A DNA stretch of 64,000 nt, taken from assembly GCF_014638845.1 (NCBI RefSeq), contig NZ_BMFP01000007.1, positions 124,412-188,411 on the forward strand. Reading direction: 5' to 3'. Under the pieces are notes generated by a model. That model was not told where the DNA came from. It made no database searches and was given only the letters and a program-made list of their open reading frames with translations. Numbering within the stretch: position 1 is the first letter of the stretch; the number at the start of each line of letters is the position of its first letter. The DNA comes from Pontibacter amylolyticus (GTDB lineage: Bacteria > Bacteroidota > Bacteroidia > Cytophagales > Hymenobacteraceae). Positions 43,329-52,876 of the stretch are shown piece after piece. A program made the position numbers and the translations under genes.

Positions 43329-44060
43329 ATGCTACAATCCTTTGGGAAATACCTGCTGTTCATGCAAAGCCTCTTCACCCGAAAAGAATCCGCTAAGATT
43401 CTGTTTGGCCGCACCGTCGACGAGGCTATTCTGATCGGCATCAACTCTATCATCATCGTTGCCATCGTCTCCACTTTCATTGGCGCCGTTACCTGTGTGC
43501 AGGTGGCTTATAACCTCGACAACGCTTTCATCCCCCGCTCCACCATCGGGTTTATGGTGCGCGAAATGACCATCCTGGAGCTGGCCCCGACCATCACCTC
43601 CATTGTGCTGGCAGGTAAGGTGGGCTCCAGCATTGCCGGCGGACTGGGCACGATGCAGATCACCGAGCAGGTGGATGCCCTGGAGGTAATGGGCATCAAC
43701 TCGGCCTCATACCTGGTGCTGCCGAAAGTGGTGGCCGCCATCCTGGTTTTCCCGATGCTGGTGATCCTGGCCATGTTCCTCTCCATACTGGGCGGCTACC
43801 TGGCCGGAACGCTTTCAGGTGAACTGACGCCACAGGAATACATCACAGGCATACGCGACCAGTTTATACCTTACAACATTACATTCGCACTGATCAAATC
43901 GGTGGTGTTTGCCTTCCTGATCTCCTCCATCTCCTCTTTTACAGGCTACCATACCTCTGGCGGCGCACTGGAAGTGGGAGCTGCGAGTACGGCTGCCGTG
44001 ACCAATAGCGTGATCGCCATCCTGATCGGTGACTTTGTGCTCGCTTACATACTGCTGTAG
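43329..44060 (+). CDS. mlaE: MlaE-family lipid ABC transporter permease
   Basis: 243 aa with five to six membrane segments. REMTILELAPTITSIVLAGKVGSSIAGGLGTM and EQVDALEVMGINS are the conserved MlaE core. It forms the inner-membrane part of a phospholipid transporter that maintains outer-membrane asymmetry. The partner ATPase follows after 42 bp; an MlaD (MCE) protein gene is not in the immediate neighbourhood. Confidence 0.92.
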   Translation: MLQSFGKYLLFMQSLFTRKESAKILFGRTVDEAILIGINSIIIVAIVSTFIGAVTCVQVAYNLDNAFIPRSTIGFMVREMTILELAPTITSIVLAGKVGSSIAGGLGTMQITEQVDALEVMGINSASYLVLPKVVAAILVFPMLVILAMFLSILGGYLAGTLSGELTPQEYITGIRDQFIPYNITFALIKSVVFAFLISSISSFTGYHTSGGALEVGAASTAAVTNSVIAILIGDFVLAYILL

Positions 44061-44102
44061 GCAGGCGGCTGAGAAGGCCCCTTTACCCTATTTTGAACTC
44101 TT

Positions 44103-45017
44103 ATGATTGAAATACACAACATACATAAAGCTTTTGGCGACAAGAAAGTGCTGGATGGCGTAAGCGGTGTCTTTGAGACTGGCAAAACCAACCTCCTGCT
44201 TGGCGCCAGTGGTACCGGTAAAAGTGTGCTGCTTAAGTGCATCGTCGGCCTCATCAAGCCGGACCTGGGCAGCGTGACCTTTGACGGCACCTACTTCACC
44301 AACAACAAGCTCGACATCCGCCAGGAGATCCGCCGCAAAATCGGCATGCTCTTCCAGGGCTCAGCGCTCTTTGACTCCATGACGGTAGAAGAGAATGTGG
44401 AGTTCCCGCTCAAAATGCTCACCGAGATGAGCAAAGAGGAACGCAGGGAGCGTGTGGACTTCTGTTTGAGGCGCGTTGGGTTGGAAGGTGCCAACAAAAA
44501 GATGCCGTCGGAGATCAGTGGTGGTATGAAGAAGCGCGTAGGTATAGCCCGGGCTATCGCCCCAAACTGTACCTACCTGTTCTGCGACGAACCCAACTCG
44601 GGCCTCGACCCGCAAACCGCCCTGAAGATAGACGAGCTGATCAAAGAGATTACCGAGGAGTACAACATCACCACCATCATCGTGACGCACGACATGAACT
44701 CGGTGATTGAGATCGGTGACAAGATATTTTTCCTGTACGAAGGCAAAAAGCTATGGGAAGGCACGCGTGACGAGATCATGGACACCGACATCAAGGAACT
44801 CAACGACTTCATCTTCGCCAACCGCCTGATGCGCGACGCCAAAAAGGTGGAAGAAGAAGAGCGCGAAGAAGAACGCGAAGAGGAGGAGCGCCGGCACGAG
44901 GCTGAGGATCACGCTTCTGCTCCATCTGAAGCAACTGTACAAACGCAGGCCGCGCCGCAACCTGAGAATCCGGAAGGCCCAACCGCCACCACACAGACAG
45001 GCAGGGACAAGGTATAG
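44103..45017 (+). CDS. mlaF: MlaF-family ABC ATPase with charged C-terminal tail
   Basis: 304 aa, about 40-50 residues longer than usual. Walker A LGASGTGKSVLLK, signature EISGGMKKRVGIARA and Walker B YLFCDEPNSGLDP are intact. After about residue 250 comes a tail of Glu/Arg repeats (VEEEEREEEREEEERRHEAE) and then a Pro/Thr/Gln-rich end, likely disordered or coiled coil. It powers the MlaE permease. A terminator with the TATACCT motif in its loop follows. Confidence 0.9.
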   Translation: MIEIHNIHKAFGDKKVLDGVSGVFETGKTNLLLGASGTGKSVLLKCIVGLIKPDLGSVTFDGTYFTNNKLDIRQEIRRKIGMLFQGSALFDSMTVEENVEFPLKMLTEMSKEERRERVDFCLRRVGLEGANKKMPSEISGGMKKRVGIARAIAPNCTYLFCDEPNSGLDPQTALKIDELIKEITEEYNITTIIVTHDMNSVIEIGDKIFFLYEGKKLWEGTRDEIMDTDIKELNDFIFANRLMRDAKKVEEEEREEEREEEERRHEAEDHASAPSEATVQTQAAPQPENPEGPTATTQTGRDKV

Positions 45018-45034
45018 GTATACCTGTCAGGTAT

Positions 45035-45073
45035 AAAAAAGGCTCCCGCTATACCTGAGCGGGAGCCTTTTTT
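45035..45073. terminator. Bidirectional terminator between mlaF and nupC
   Basis: A perfect 16-bp stem (aaaaaaggctcccgct and its complement) with loop atacctg. The preceding 25 bp hold four more motif copies, one pair as aggtatacct. Confidence 0.9.
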
Positions 45074-45091
45074 ATAGGTACTTGGGTAAGA

Positions 45092-46393
45092 TTATAGGCT
45101 GTATAACATGCCCGCTACCGTGGCAGACATCATACAGGCCACAGAAGCACCTAACAACGACAGAAGACCTAATCTGGAGATATTGGCCTGCTGGTTTGGT
45201 GCCATGCCGCCTATACCTCCCACCTGAATGGCGATAGAGCTGAAGTTAGAGAAACCACATAGCGCATAGGTGGCCATCACGATAGACTTGGTAGAAAGGG
45301 TGCCCGCCTCTTTCATGTTGGCAAGGTCCAGGTAGGCCACAAACTCGTTTACAGCTGTCTTCTGCCCCAACAGACTCCCCACCTGCAGGGTGTCTTCCCA
45401 CGCAACACCCATAATAAAGGCAAAAATCCGGAAAATCTGCCCGAGTATGTATTGGAACGAGAACCCGCTGAAGCTTCCGTTTGTGCTGGCCACGACAAAG
45501 TCATTTAACCCTGTCACGCCTCCCAGCTTAAGCAGTACATAGTTGAGCAAGGCTATAACTGCGATAAAGGCAAGCAGCATACCACCCACGTTGGCAGCTA
45601 GTCGCAGACCATCGGCAGCTCCCTTGGAGATGGCATCAATAAGGTTTACGCCCAGCTGTTCCTCGTTTACCTCAAGGCGCGTATTTATCTGCTCCTTATC
45701 GGTTTCGGGAACAAGCATTTTGGACATTACAATAGCAGCCGGGGCATTCATAATGGAGGCCGTGAGCAGGTGCGCGGCGAATATGGCTTGTTGCGCAGGG
45801 TCGTCGCCCCCCAGGAAGGACACATAAGCCGCCAGTACACCACCAGCCAGCGTAGCCATACCTCCCGTCATCAAGCACATCAGCTCGGAGCGTGTCATGC
45901 GGCTGATGAAAGGGCGAACAAGCAGCGGCGCTTCCGTCTGCCCCATAAAAATGTTGCCGGCAGCTGAGAGGCTTTCAGCCCCTGACAATCGCATGCCCTT
46001 CGACATAACCCAGGCAATACCAAATACAATCTTCTGAAGCACGCCCAGGTAATAGAGTCCCGAGGATACAGCTGAGAAGAAAATAATGGTCGGCAGCACG
46101 TTAAATGCAAAGATAAAGCCCAGTCCAGCGTTTTGAGAAGGGTCAGCAAGGTTACCGAACAGGAATCTGGCACCATCGTTTGAAAAACTTAAAAGCTTGA
46201 CGAAGGCCTTGCTCACAAAAGCAAATGCATCGGCTACCAGGGGCACCTGTGTTACCAATACGCCAAACAGCAATTGGAGGAACACACCGTAGGCTACAAG
46301 CTTCCAGTCAATTGATTTTCTATTTCTGGAAAACAAAAAGCCGATGGATAACAGGACCAGTAGTCCTATCCCACCTCGAAAAATATCAAACAT
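45092..46393 (-). CDS. nupC: Nucleoside transporter NupC family
   Basis: 433 aa from ATG 46393 (MFDIFRGG); a further 20 residues to 46453 are open, but a -7 box lies between the two starts at 46414-46421, which favours the shorter form. About ten membrane segments; GQTEAPLLVRPFI, FFSAVSSGLYYLGVLQKIV and ALCGFSNFSSIAIQVGGIGG are CNT/NupC hallmarks. It imports nucleosides with H+ or Na+. Confidence 0.9.
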   Translation of the reverse strand: MFDIFRGGIGLLVLLSIGFLFSRNRKSIDWKLVAYGVFLQLLFGVLVTQVPLVADAFAFVSKAFVKLLSFSNDGARFLFGNLADPSQNAGLGFIFAFNVLPTIIFFSAVSSGLYYLGVLQKIVFGIAWVMSKGMRLSGAESLSAAGNIFMGQTEAPLLVRPFISRMTRSELMCLMTGGMATLAGGVLAAYVSFLGGDDPAQQAIFAAHLLTASIMNAPAAIVMSKMLVPETDKEQINTRLEVNEEQLGVNLIDAISKGAADGLRLAANVGGMLLAFIAVIALLNYVLLKLGGVTGLNDFVVASTNGSFSGFSFQYILGQIFRIFAFIMGVAWEDTLQVGSLLGQKTAVNEFVAYLDLANMKEAGTLSTKSIVMATYALCGFSNFSSIAIQVGGIGGMAPNQQANISRLGLLSLLGASVACMMSATVAGMLYSL

Positions 46394-46413
46394 ACAGGCT
46401 GAAAAAATTTGGC

Positions 46414-46421
46414 CAAAAGTA
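46414..46421 (-). promoter_or_regulatory. Bacteroidota -7 box for nupC
   Basis: Minus-strand TACTTTTG matches TAnnTTTG, 21 bp upstream of the ATG at 46393; leader about 16 nt. Confidence 0.55.
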
Positions 46422-46442
46422 AGGCGAATATCTTTTAAAACA

Positions 46443-46475
46443 AAAAGTCCCACCCCGATTAGGGGCAGGACTTTT
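46443..46475 (-). terminator. Terminator after the etfB-etfA-BFN operon
   Basis: Stem aaaagtcc..cccc / gggg..ggactttt with a small internal mismatch and T-run on the minus strand, between the BFN gene and nupC. Confidence 0.75.
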
Positions 46476-46495
46476 ATAGTATAGCGTATGTTAGG

Positions 46496-47098
46496 CTAGT
46501 TTCGCTTGTTCAACTCGTCGCGGATCTTGGCGGCGCGCTCGTAGTCCTCTTTTTCGAGGGCCTCGTTGAGCATTTTGTTCAGGTCATCCACCGACGTTTG
46601 GTTGAGCGGCTCCTTGGAACTTGAGGCCGTCGTCGAAGAAGTGCTTTTCACGGCCATTTCTTCACTTTCCTCATCTTCCTCCTCCAGGTCGCTCAAAATA
46701 ATGCCAGCTTCCGACAGCACACTTTCCACCGTGTAGATAGGTACCCCGAAACGCAGGCCGATGGCAATGGCGTCGGACGGGCGCGCGTCCAGTTCGAACT
46801 CCTTCTCGCCGTCGGTGCACATGATCTTGGAATAGAACACGCCCTCCTTCAGGTCAGAGATCAGGATCTCGGTGATGTTCACGCTCATCTGCTCGGCAAA
46901 CGTCTTGAACAGATCGTGCGTGAGCGGACGGTTTGGGTTGATTTTTTCTATCTGTATGGCGATGGACTGCGCTTCGAACATGCCGATGATGATCGGCAGC
47001 CTGCGGTTTCCATCTCGCTCACCCAGCACCAGTGCAAACGATCCCGTCTGCGATTGGCTGGAGGAGAGCCCGAGTATCTCTAGCTGTATTTTTTTCAC
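46496..47098 (-). CDS. Bifunctional nuclease (BFN/DUF151) protein with UVR motif
   Basis: 200 aa. The N-terminal BFN domain (about 1-135) has LPIIIGMFEAQSIAIQIEK and ELDARPSDAIAIGLRFGVPIY. After an acidic/Ser-Thr linker (EEEDEESEEMAVKSTSSTTA) the C-terminus carries a UvrB/UvrC motif (LNKMLNEALEKEDYERAAKIRDEL). BFN proteins of plants and Mycobacterium have DNase/RNase activity; the bacterial role is unclear. It lies 18 bp after etfA in the same operon. Confidence 0.88.
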   Translation of the reverse strand: MKKIQLEILGLSSSQSQTGSFALVLGERDGNRRLPIIIGMFEAQSIAIQIEKINPNRPLTHDLFKTFAEQMSVNITEILISDLKEGVFYSKIMCTDGEKEFELDARPSDAIAIGLRFGVPIYTVESVLSEAGIILSDLEEEDEESEEMAVKSTSSTTASSSKEPLNQTSVDDLNKMLNEALEKEDYERAAKIRDELNKRN

Positions 47099-47116
47099 AA
47101 TTAAGCTCTTCTAAGT

Positions 47117-48097
47117 CTATTTGTCTAAAGCTTTGGCAGCTTCAATTAATTTAGGAAGTACCTCAAGCGCATCGCCAACTATGCCATAATCAGCGGCTTT
47201 GAAGAACGGCGCTTCCGGATCCTTATTAATAACGACAATCACTTTAGAAGAGTTAACCCCTGCCAGGTGCTGGATGGCTCCAGAGATGCCAGCCGCGATG
47301 TACAGGTTAGGGCTTACGGTGATACCGGTCTGGCCTACGTGCTCGTGGTGCGGGCGCCAGCCAATGTCCGAAACAGGCTTTGAACAGGCCGTTGCCGCGC
47401 CCAGTTCTTTGGCAAGCTCCTCGATCAGGTGCCAGTTCTCAGGGCCCTTCATACCCCGGCCACCAGACACCACGATCTCGGCCTCCTGCAGCAACACGCC
47501 ACCAGAAGTATCCTGCATCACGGTCTCCTTAGGAGCGGCTGCAAACTCAGCGTCAGTCAGGTCAGCGGAAAGCTTCTCTACCGTAGCCGTGTTGCCTGCG
47601 TTGCTGGTAATGTCGGTGCTGTTTTTCTTTACGGCGATGATCTTTACATCAGAAGTCAGGTTTACGTCGGCAAATGCCTTGCCTGAGAACACACCACGCG
47701 TTACGATAAAGTTGCCACCGTCCATTTTCGGAAGCTCGGTTACGTTGGTAGCCAGCGAGCCGTTCAGGCGCACGGCCAGTTTGGAACCTACCGCAGCACC
47801 GATGTTGGAATTGGAGAACACCAGTACTTTGGCGTTTTCCTGCTGCGCCGCTTTGGCGATCACTTTCACGTAAGCGTCAGCCACAAACTGCTTCAGACGG
47901 TCATCAGCGTCGTACAATACTTTGCTGATGCCCTGCTCGCCCAATCGGGCCAGTGCATCTTCGTTTACGTCGCCGATGGCTACGGCTGTTGCGGAGGTGC
48001 CCATGGCCTGCGCCACCTGGCTGCCATAGGTCGCTGCCTCCAGGGAGGACTTTTTGATCTCTCCGTTCAGACCTTCTACAAATACTAATACAGACAT
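47117..48097 (-). CDS. etfA: Electron transfer flavoprotein alpha subunit
   Basis: 326 aa. The C-terminal FAD-binding domain has SGGRGMKGPENWHLIEELA, KPVSDIGWRPHHEHVGQTG and ISGAIQHLAGVNSSKVIVVINKDPEAP, the standard EtfA signature. With EtfB it accepts electrons from acyl-CoA and other dehydrogenases. It starts 1 bp after etfB. It has no exact AGGTATA/TATACCT motif. Confidence 0.95.
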   Translation of the reverse strand: MSVLVFVEGLNGEIKKSSLEAATYGSQVAQAMGTSATAVAIGDVNEDALARLGEQGISKVLYDADDRLKQFVADAYVKVIAKAAQQENAKVLVFSNSNIGAAVGSKLAVRLNGSLATNVTELPKMDGGNFIVTRGVFSGKAFADVNLTSDVKIIAVKKNSTDITSNAGNTATVEKLSADLTDAEFAAAPKETVMQDTSGGVLLQEAEIVVSGGRGMKGPENWHLIEELAKELGAATACSKPVSDIGWRPHHEHVGQTGITVSPNLYIAAGISGAIQHLAGVNSSKVIVVINKDPEAPFFKAADYGIVGDALEVLPKLIEAAKALDK

Positions 48098-48098
48098 A

Positions 48099-48839
48099 TT
48101 ACAGTACTTTAGCTTCGTTTCTCAATAGTTTAATCACTTCGCCGGCGTTTTCTGCGTCAATCATTTTCACGCCGCTCTTTTTCTCAGGCTTGCTGTAGTT
48201 CACGTACTCCGACTTGGCCTCAGCGCCTGTTGGCTCCACTACTTTCAGGGGTTTGGTGCGGGCCGTCATGATACCGCGCATGTTCGGGATGCGGGGCTCG
48301 CACATCGGCTGCTGCGCGCTGGCCACGAATGGCAGCTTCACTTCCACCACTTCCTTGCCACCCTCGATCTCACGCTCCAGACGGGCCGTGCTGTCGTCCA
48401 CCATGTCCAGTTTAAAGGCTGGCGTTACCGACGGGATGCCCATCATTTCGCCTACCATGTTGTGCACCTGGAAGCCGTTGTAGTCGATGGACTCCTTGCC
48501 CATCAGGATCATATCGTAACCGCCTTCCTTGGCGATGGCAGTGATTTGCTGCGCCACGAAGTAAGCGTCTTTCGGGTGTGCGTTCACGCGGATGGCGTCG
48601 TCAGCGCCGATGGCCAGCGCCTTGCGGATGTTCGGCTCAGCGTCGGCTTCGCCCACGTTCAACACGGTTACGCTACCGCCTTTGGCCTCTTTCAGCTCTA
48701 TGGCGCGGGTCAGTGCGTATTCATCCCAAGGGTTAATCACATACTGCACCCCGTTCTTGTCGAAGTTTTTATTATCGCCAGTAAAGTTGATCTTGGAGGT
48801 TGTATCCGGAACGTTACTGATGCAAACTAATATTTTCAT
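48099..48839 (-). CDS. etfB: Electron transfer flavoprotein beta subunit
   Basis: 246 aa. MKILVCISNVPDTTSKINF begins the fold and VINPWDEYALTRAIELKEA with TVLNVGEADAEPNIRKALAIGADDA are EtfB motifs; LPFVASAQQPMCEPRIPNMR is near the C-terminus. It binds AMP and partners with EtfA. First gene of etfB-etfA-BFN. Confidence 0.95.
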   Translation of the reverse strand: MKILVCISNVPDTTSKINFTGDNKNFDKNGVQYVINPWDEYALTRAIELKEAKGGSVTVLNVGEADAEPNIRKALAIGADDAIRVNAHPKDAYFVAQQITAIAKEGGYDMILMGKESIDYNGFQVHNMVGEMMGIPSVTPAFKLDMVDDSTARLEREIEGGKEVVEVKLPFVASAQQPMCEPRIPNMRGIMTARTKPLKVVEPTGAEAKSEYVNYSKPEKKSGVKMIDAENAGEVIKLLRNEAKVL

Positions 48840-48906
48840 ATGATAAAATAGTTAGCTTTAAAAGTTAAATTTGATGCGAAGTTAGTTAAAATATAGCCAA
48901 ATAGAA

Positions 48907-49239
48907 ATGTCTCAAAATAGATTAGAACAGCTCTTCAAATTCTACGAAGAAGACCCGAACGATCCCTTCACGATCTATGCGATTGCGACAGAATTGCGCG
49001 GAACCGAACCGCAGAGAGCGATGCAGTTTTACGAAAAACTCCTGTCGGAGCACGAACGCTACGTAGGCACTTACTACCATGCTGCCAGCTTGTATGTCGA
49101 GTTTGGGCAGCCAGATAAAGCCGAGCAAACCTACAAAAAAGGGATGCTGATCAGCCGTCAGGAAGGCAACATGCACGCGTTTGCCGAGCTGCAACAGGCC
49201 TACAACAAGTTTGCGGGCCTCGACTACGAAGACGAATAG
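48907..49239 (+). CDS. Small TPR protein
   Basis: 110 aa, two to three tetratricopeptide-like helix pairs (FYEEDPNDPFTIYAIATELR, YYHAASLYVEFGQPDKAEQTY). No signal peptide; probably cytoplasmic. Divergent from etfB and convergent with pyc through a shared terminator. Binding partner unknown. Confidence 0.8.
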   Translation: MSQNRLEQLFKFYEEDPNDPFTIYAIATELRGTEPQRAMQFYEKLLSEHERYVGTYYHAASLYVEFGQPDKAEQTYKKGMLISRQEGNMHAFAELQQAYNKFAGLDYEDE

Positions 49240-49378
49240 CACCTGTTGCGCTATGAATCAAAAATAGTATGCATGCAGCATATCTGCAAGTATAAAGCCT
49301 TCTTTTCCGCGAAATGTTTTTCTTTTGACTCTTGTAGCGTACTTGATATAGCGCCCGAAGGTTTACGATAGCAAAAAG

Positions 49379-49412
49379 AAAAGCCACCTCCTTTGCAGGG
49401 CGGGTGGCTTTT
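49379..49412. terminator. Bidirectional terminator between TPR gene and pyc
   Basis: Stem aaaagccacc / ggtggctttt with a 14-nt loop between convergent genes. Confidence 0.8.
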
Positions 49413-49432
49413 CCTGTTTATGCCTCCGCTGG

Positions 49433-52400
49433 CTATGATAAGCTCACCACGAGATCGTCGGTGTTCACCAGCGAGCCCTCCGGCAAATGCAGATCTGCTA
49501 TTTTGGTGGCTTCCGAAGCAGTGATGGTCGTTTCCATTTTCATGGCCTCAATCACGAACAGCGGCGTGTTCTTCTTCACCTCCTGGTCCTTCTCCACCAG
49601 TATCTTCGACAGCAGGCCCTGGAGCGGCGCCCCGATGTGCTTCGGATTTCCCTTATCAACTTTCTGGTGCTGCACTCGCTCCACTTTCACCGATTTGTCA
49701 CGTACCTCAATGTTACGCGTCTGGCCGTTGAGCTTGAAGAACACGGTGCGCATGCCGTCCTCATCCACATGGCCCAGCGACTGGTACTTGATCACGATGG
49801 ACTTGCCACGGGCAATGTCGATGATGGCCTCTTCGCCCTGCTGCATACCATAGAAGAAAAGACGCGTCGGGATCTTGGAAACGTTGCCATACTGGTCGTA
49901 GTGCTTGTGGAAATCCTCGTATACCTTCGGGTAGAGCTGGTGTGACAGGAAGTCGGTGTACTTTGTGTTTTCGCCGAATTTCTCCTGAAAGGCTTTGAAC
50001 TCTTCCTCTAAGTTAATGGGCTCCATGTGCTCGTTTGGCCTGTTTTCGTAGGGTTGTTCGTCCCTGAGCACAATCGCCTGCAGCTTTTTCGGGAAGCCAC
50101 CCACCGGCTGGCCCAGGTCGCCACGGAAGAGCGACCGCACCGATTCCGGGAAGGAGATCTGGTCACCACGCTCCAGCACATCCACCGTCGTCAGGCCATT
50201 TGACACCAGGTATAGCGCCATGTCCCCCACTACCTTCGAGCTTGGTGTTACCTTCACCAGGTCGCCGAACAGCTGGTTTACTTCCGCAAAAGTCTCCTTG
50301 ATCAGCTCCCACTTATCGCCCAGACCCAGCGCATTGGCTTGCGGACGCAGGTTGGAGTACTGACCGCCCGGAATCTCGTGGTGGTATACCTCTGCCGTGC
50401 CCGCCTTCAGCCCGGACTCAAACGGATAGTAGTACTCGCGCACCGTCTCCCAGTAGTTGGAGTGGCGGTTGAGGCTCTTCTGGTCGAACTCGCGGTGCCG
50501 CTCCTGAAAACGCATGGCCTCTACCATCGAGTTAAAGTTCGGCTGTGAGGTAAGGCCCGACATAGAACCCAGGGACACATCGATCACATCTACTCCTGCT
50601 TCTACTGCCTTTAAGTACGTGGCTGATTGTATACCGGAGGTGTCGTGGGTATGCAGGTGGATCGGCAGCTTCACTGTATCGCGGAGCGCCTCTACCAGCA
50701 CCTGCGCGGCGTAAGGCTTGAGCAACCCGGCCATGTCTTTAATGGCCAGTATGTGCGCCCCGGCGTCTTCGAGCTGCTTGGCCAGTTGCAGGTAATACTC
50801 TAAAGTATACTTGGTTTTGGATGGGTTGAGGATGTCGCCGGTATAGCAGATGGCGCCTTCGGCCAGACCGCCCGTACGCTTGCGCACAAAGTTGATGCAG
50901 GGCTCCATGCTCTTCATCCAGTTAAGCGAGTCGAAGATGCGGAAAATGTCCACCCCCGTCTCCCACGATTTCTCCACGAACGATTCGATCAGGTTATCCG
51001 GATAGGCCTTATACCCCACCCCGTTCGAACCGCGAATGAGCATTTGCAGCAGGATGTTAGGTATAGCCTCACGCAACTCGGCCAGTCGGCGCCACGGGTC
51101 TTCGTGCAGGAAGCGCAGGCAAACATCAAAAGTAGCACCGCCCCATACCTCCATACTGAACGTCTGAGGATGGTCCTTGGCATAGGCCTCGGCTATTTTG
51201 AGCATGTCGAAAGAGCGCATGCGGGTCGCCAGCAGGGACTGGTGCGCGTCGCGGAAGGTGGTGTCGGTGTAGTGGATCTGCTTCTCATTGCGCAGCCACT
51301 TCGAGAACTCCTCCGGACCAAGCTGCGTGAGCAGGTCTTTGGTACCGGGCTCGTAGGGCTTGTTCAGGTTGAAGCCCGTGAAATCCGGCTTTGTCAGCAC
51401 CTTGTTCGGATCCGGTTTCTTCACATCCGGGTTTCCGTTCACGATCACATCAGCCAGGAAAGAAAGTAGCTTGGTTGCCCGGTCCTTGCTCTTCTTAAAG
51501 ATGAACAGCTCGGGATGATTCTTTACAAAGTCGACCGTGGCATCGCCGGAAATGAAAGTGGGGTGCGTGATGATGTTCTGGAGGAACTGGATGTTCTGCT
51601 TTACGCCCCTGATTCGGAACTCGTCCAGGGTACGCGACATCTTCATGGCGGCGTGACGCAAAGTCGGGGCCTGGGCCGATACCTTTACGAGCAGCGAGTC
51701 GAAGAACGGACTGATCTTGGCGCCCTGGTACACGCTGCCCTGGTCCAGACGGATACCGAAACCACCGGCGCTGCGGTAAGCGATGATGGTACCGTAATCC
51801 GGTTTGAAATCGTTTTCCGGGTCTTCGGTGGTGATACGGCACTGAATGGCCACCCCGTTTGCCCGCACCGTATGCTGCGGGCCAAGCGATACTTCCTCGT
51901 GGTCTAAGGTATAGCCATCGGCCACAAAGATCTGGGTTTTGATCAAATCTATACCTGTGATCATCTCCGTCACGGTGTGCTCCACCTGGATGCGCGGATT
52001 CACCTCAATGAAGTAGATGTTATTGTTGTGCGGCTCCACCAGAAACTCCACTGTGCCCACGTTGTTGTAGTTCACAGCCTTGCAGATGCGGATGGCATAA
52101 TCGTAGAGCTGCTGGCGGGTTTCTTCGTTCAAGCTGATGGCCGGAGCCACCTCCACCACTTTCTGGAAGCGGCGCTGCACCGAACAATCGCGCTCGAAGA
52201 GGTGGGTGATATTGCCATAGTTGTCGGCCACGATCTGCACTTCGATGTGCTTCGGGTTCTCGACATACTTCTCCAGGAAGAGCGTCTCATCCCCAAAGGC
52301 TTTCAAAGCCTCGTTCTTCGCTTCAAAAAAGCCTTTCTCCAACTGCTCATCATCCCGGATCACGCGCATACCACGTCCACCGCCACCAGCTGCGGCCTTC

Positions 52401-52876
52401 AGCATCAGCGGATAGCCAATGCGGTGCGCCTCTTCGCGGGCGGTATCATAGGTGTTCAGGTCGAGGTCGTTGCTCTGGATAATGGGAACATCACAGCTCA
52501 CGGCTACTTTCTTAGCCGACACCTTGTCGCCTAAAGAGCCCATCACTTCCGGCCGCGGACCGATGAAGATAATGCCGTTCTCGGCGCACTTGCGGGAGAA
52601 ATGCTGGTTTTCGGACAGGAAGCCGTAGCCCGGGTGTATGGCGTCCACGCCGTTTTCCTTGGCGATGCGGATGATACCGTCGATGTCGAGGTAGGGCTGC
52701 AGCGGCTGGTTGTCCTTGCCGATCTGGTAGGCCTCGTCGGCTTTGTAGCGGTGCAGCGAGTAGCGGTCTTCGTAGGTATAGATGGCCACCGTCTGGATGT
52801 TGAGCTCCGTACAGGCCCTGAGCACACGAATGGCAATTTCGCCGCGGTTAGCGACAAGTACTTTTTTGATTTTCAT
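49433..52876 (-). CDS. pyc: Pyruvate carboxylase
   Basis: 1147 aa from ATG 52876 (MKIKKVLVANRGEIAIRVL); the open frame to 52936 adds 20 non-family residues. Domains in order: biotin carboxylase (about 1-455, with KAAAGGGGRGMRV), carboxyltransferase (about 530-805, TDTTFRDAHQSLLATRMR and IHLHTHDTSG), allosteric/PYC-OADA region, and biotinyl domain with EAMKMETT (biotin Lys about 1113). It makes oxaloacetate from pyruvate for anaplerosis and gluconeogenesis. Full single-chain form. Confidence 0.97.
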   Translation of the reverse strand: MKIKKVLVANRGEIAIRVLRACTELNIQTVAIYTYEDRYSLHRYKADEAYQIGKDNQPLQPYLDIDGIIRIAKENGVDAIHPGYGFLSENQHFSRKCAENGIIFIGPRPEVMGSLGDKVSAKKVAVSCDVPIIQSNDLDLNTYDTAREEAHRIGYPLMLKAAAGGGGRGMRVIRDDEQLEKGFFEAKNEALKAFGDETLFLEKYVENPKHIEVQIVADNYGNITHLFERDCSVQRRFQKVVEVAPAISLNEETRQQLYDYAIRICKAVNYNNVGTVEFLVEPHNNNIYFIEVNPRIQVEHTVTEMITGIDLIKTQIFVADGYTLDHEEVSLGPQHTVRANGVAIQCRITTEDPENDFKPDYGTIIAYRSAGGFGIRLDQGSVYQGAKISPFFDSLLVKVSAQAPTLRHAAMKMSRTLDEFRIRGVKQNIQFLQNIITHPTFISGDATVDFVKNHPELFIFKKSKDRATKLLSFLADVIVNGNPDVKKPDPNKVLTKPDFTGFNLNKPYEPGTKDLLTQLGPEEFSKWLRNEKQIHYTDTTFRDAHQSLLATRMRSFDMLKIAEAYAKDHPQTFSMEVWGGATFDVCLRFLHEDPWRRLAELREAIPNILLQMLIRGSNGVGYKAYPDNLIESFVEKSWETGVDIFRIFDSLNWMKSMEPCINFVRKRTGGLAEGAICYTGDILNPSKTKYTLEYYLQLAKQLEDAGAHILAIKDMAGLLKPYAAQVLVEALRDTVKLPIHLHTHDTSGIQSATYLKAVEAGVDVIDVSLGSMSGLTSQPNFNSMVEAMRFQERHREFDQKSLNRHSNYWETVREYYYPFESGLKAGTAEVYHHEIPGGQYSNLRPQANALGLGDKWELIKETFAEVNQLFGDLVKVTPSSKVVGDMALYLVSNGLTTVDVLERGDQISFPESVRSLFRGDLGQPVGGFPKKLQAIVLRDEQPYENRPNEHMEPINLEEEFKAFQEKFGENTKYTDFLSHQLYPKVYEDFHKHYDQYGNVSKIPTRLFFYGMQQGEEAIIDIARGKSIVIKYQSLGHVDEDGMRTVFFKLNGQTRNIEVRDKSVKVERVQHQKVDKGNPKHIGAPLQGLLSKILVEKDQEVKKNTPLFVIEAMKMETTITASEATKIADLHLPEGSLVNTDDLVVSLS

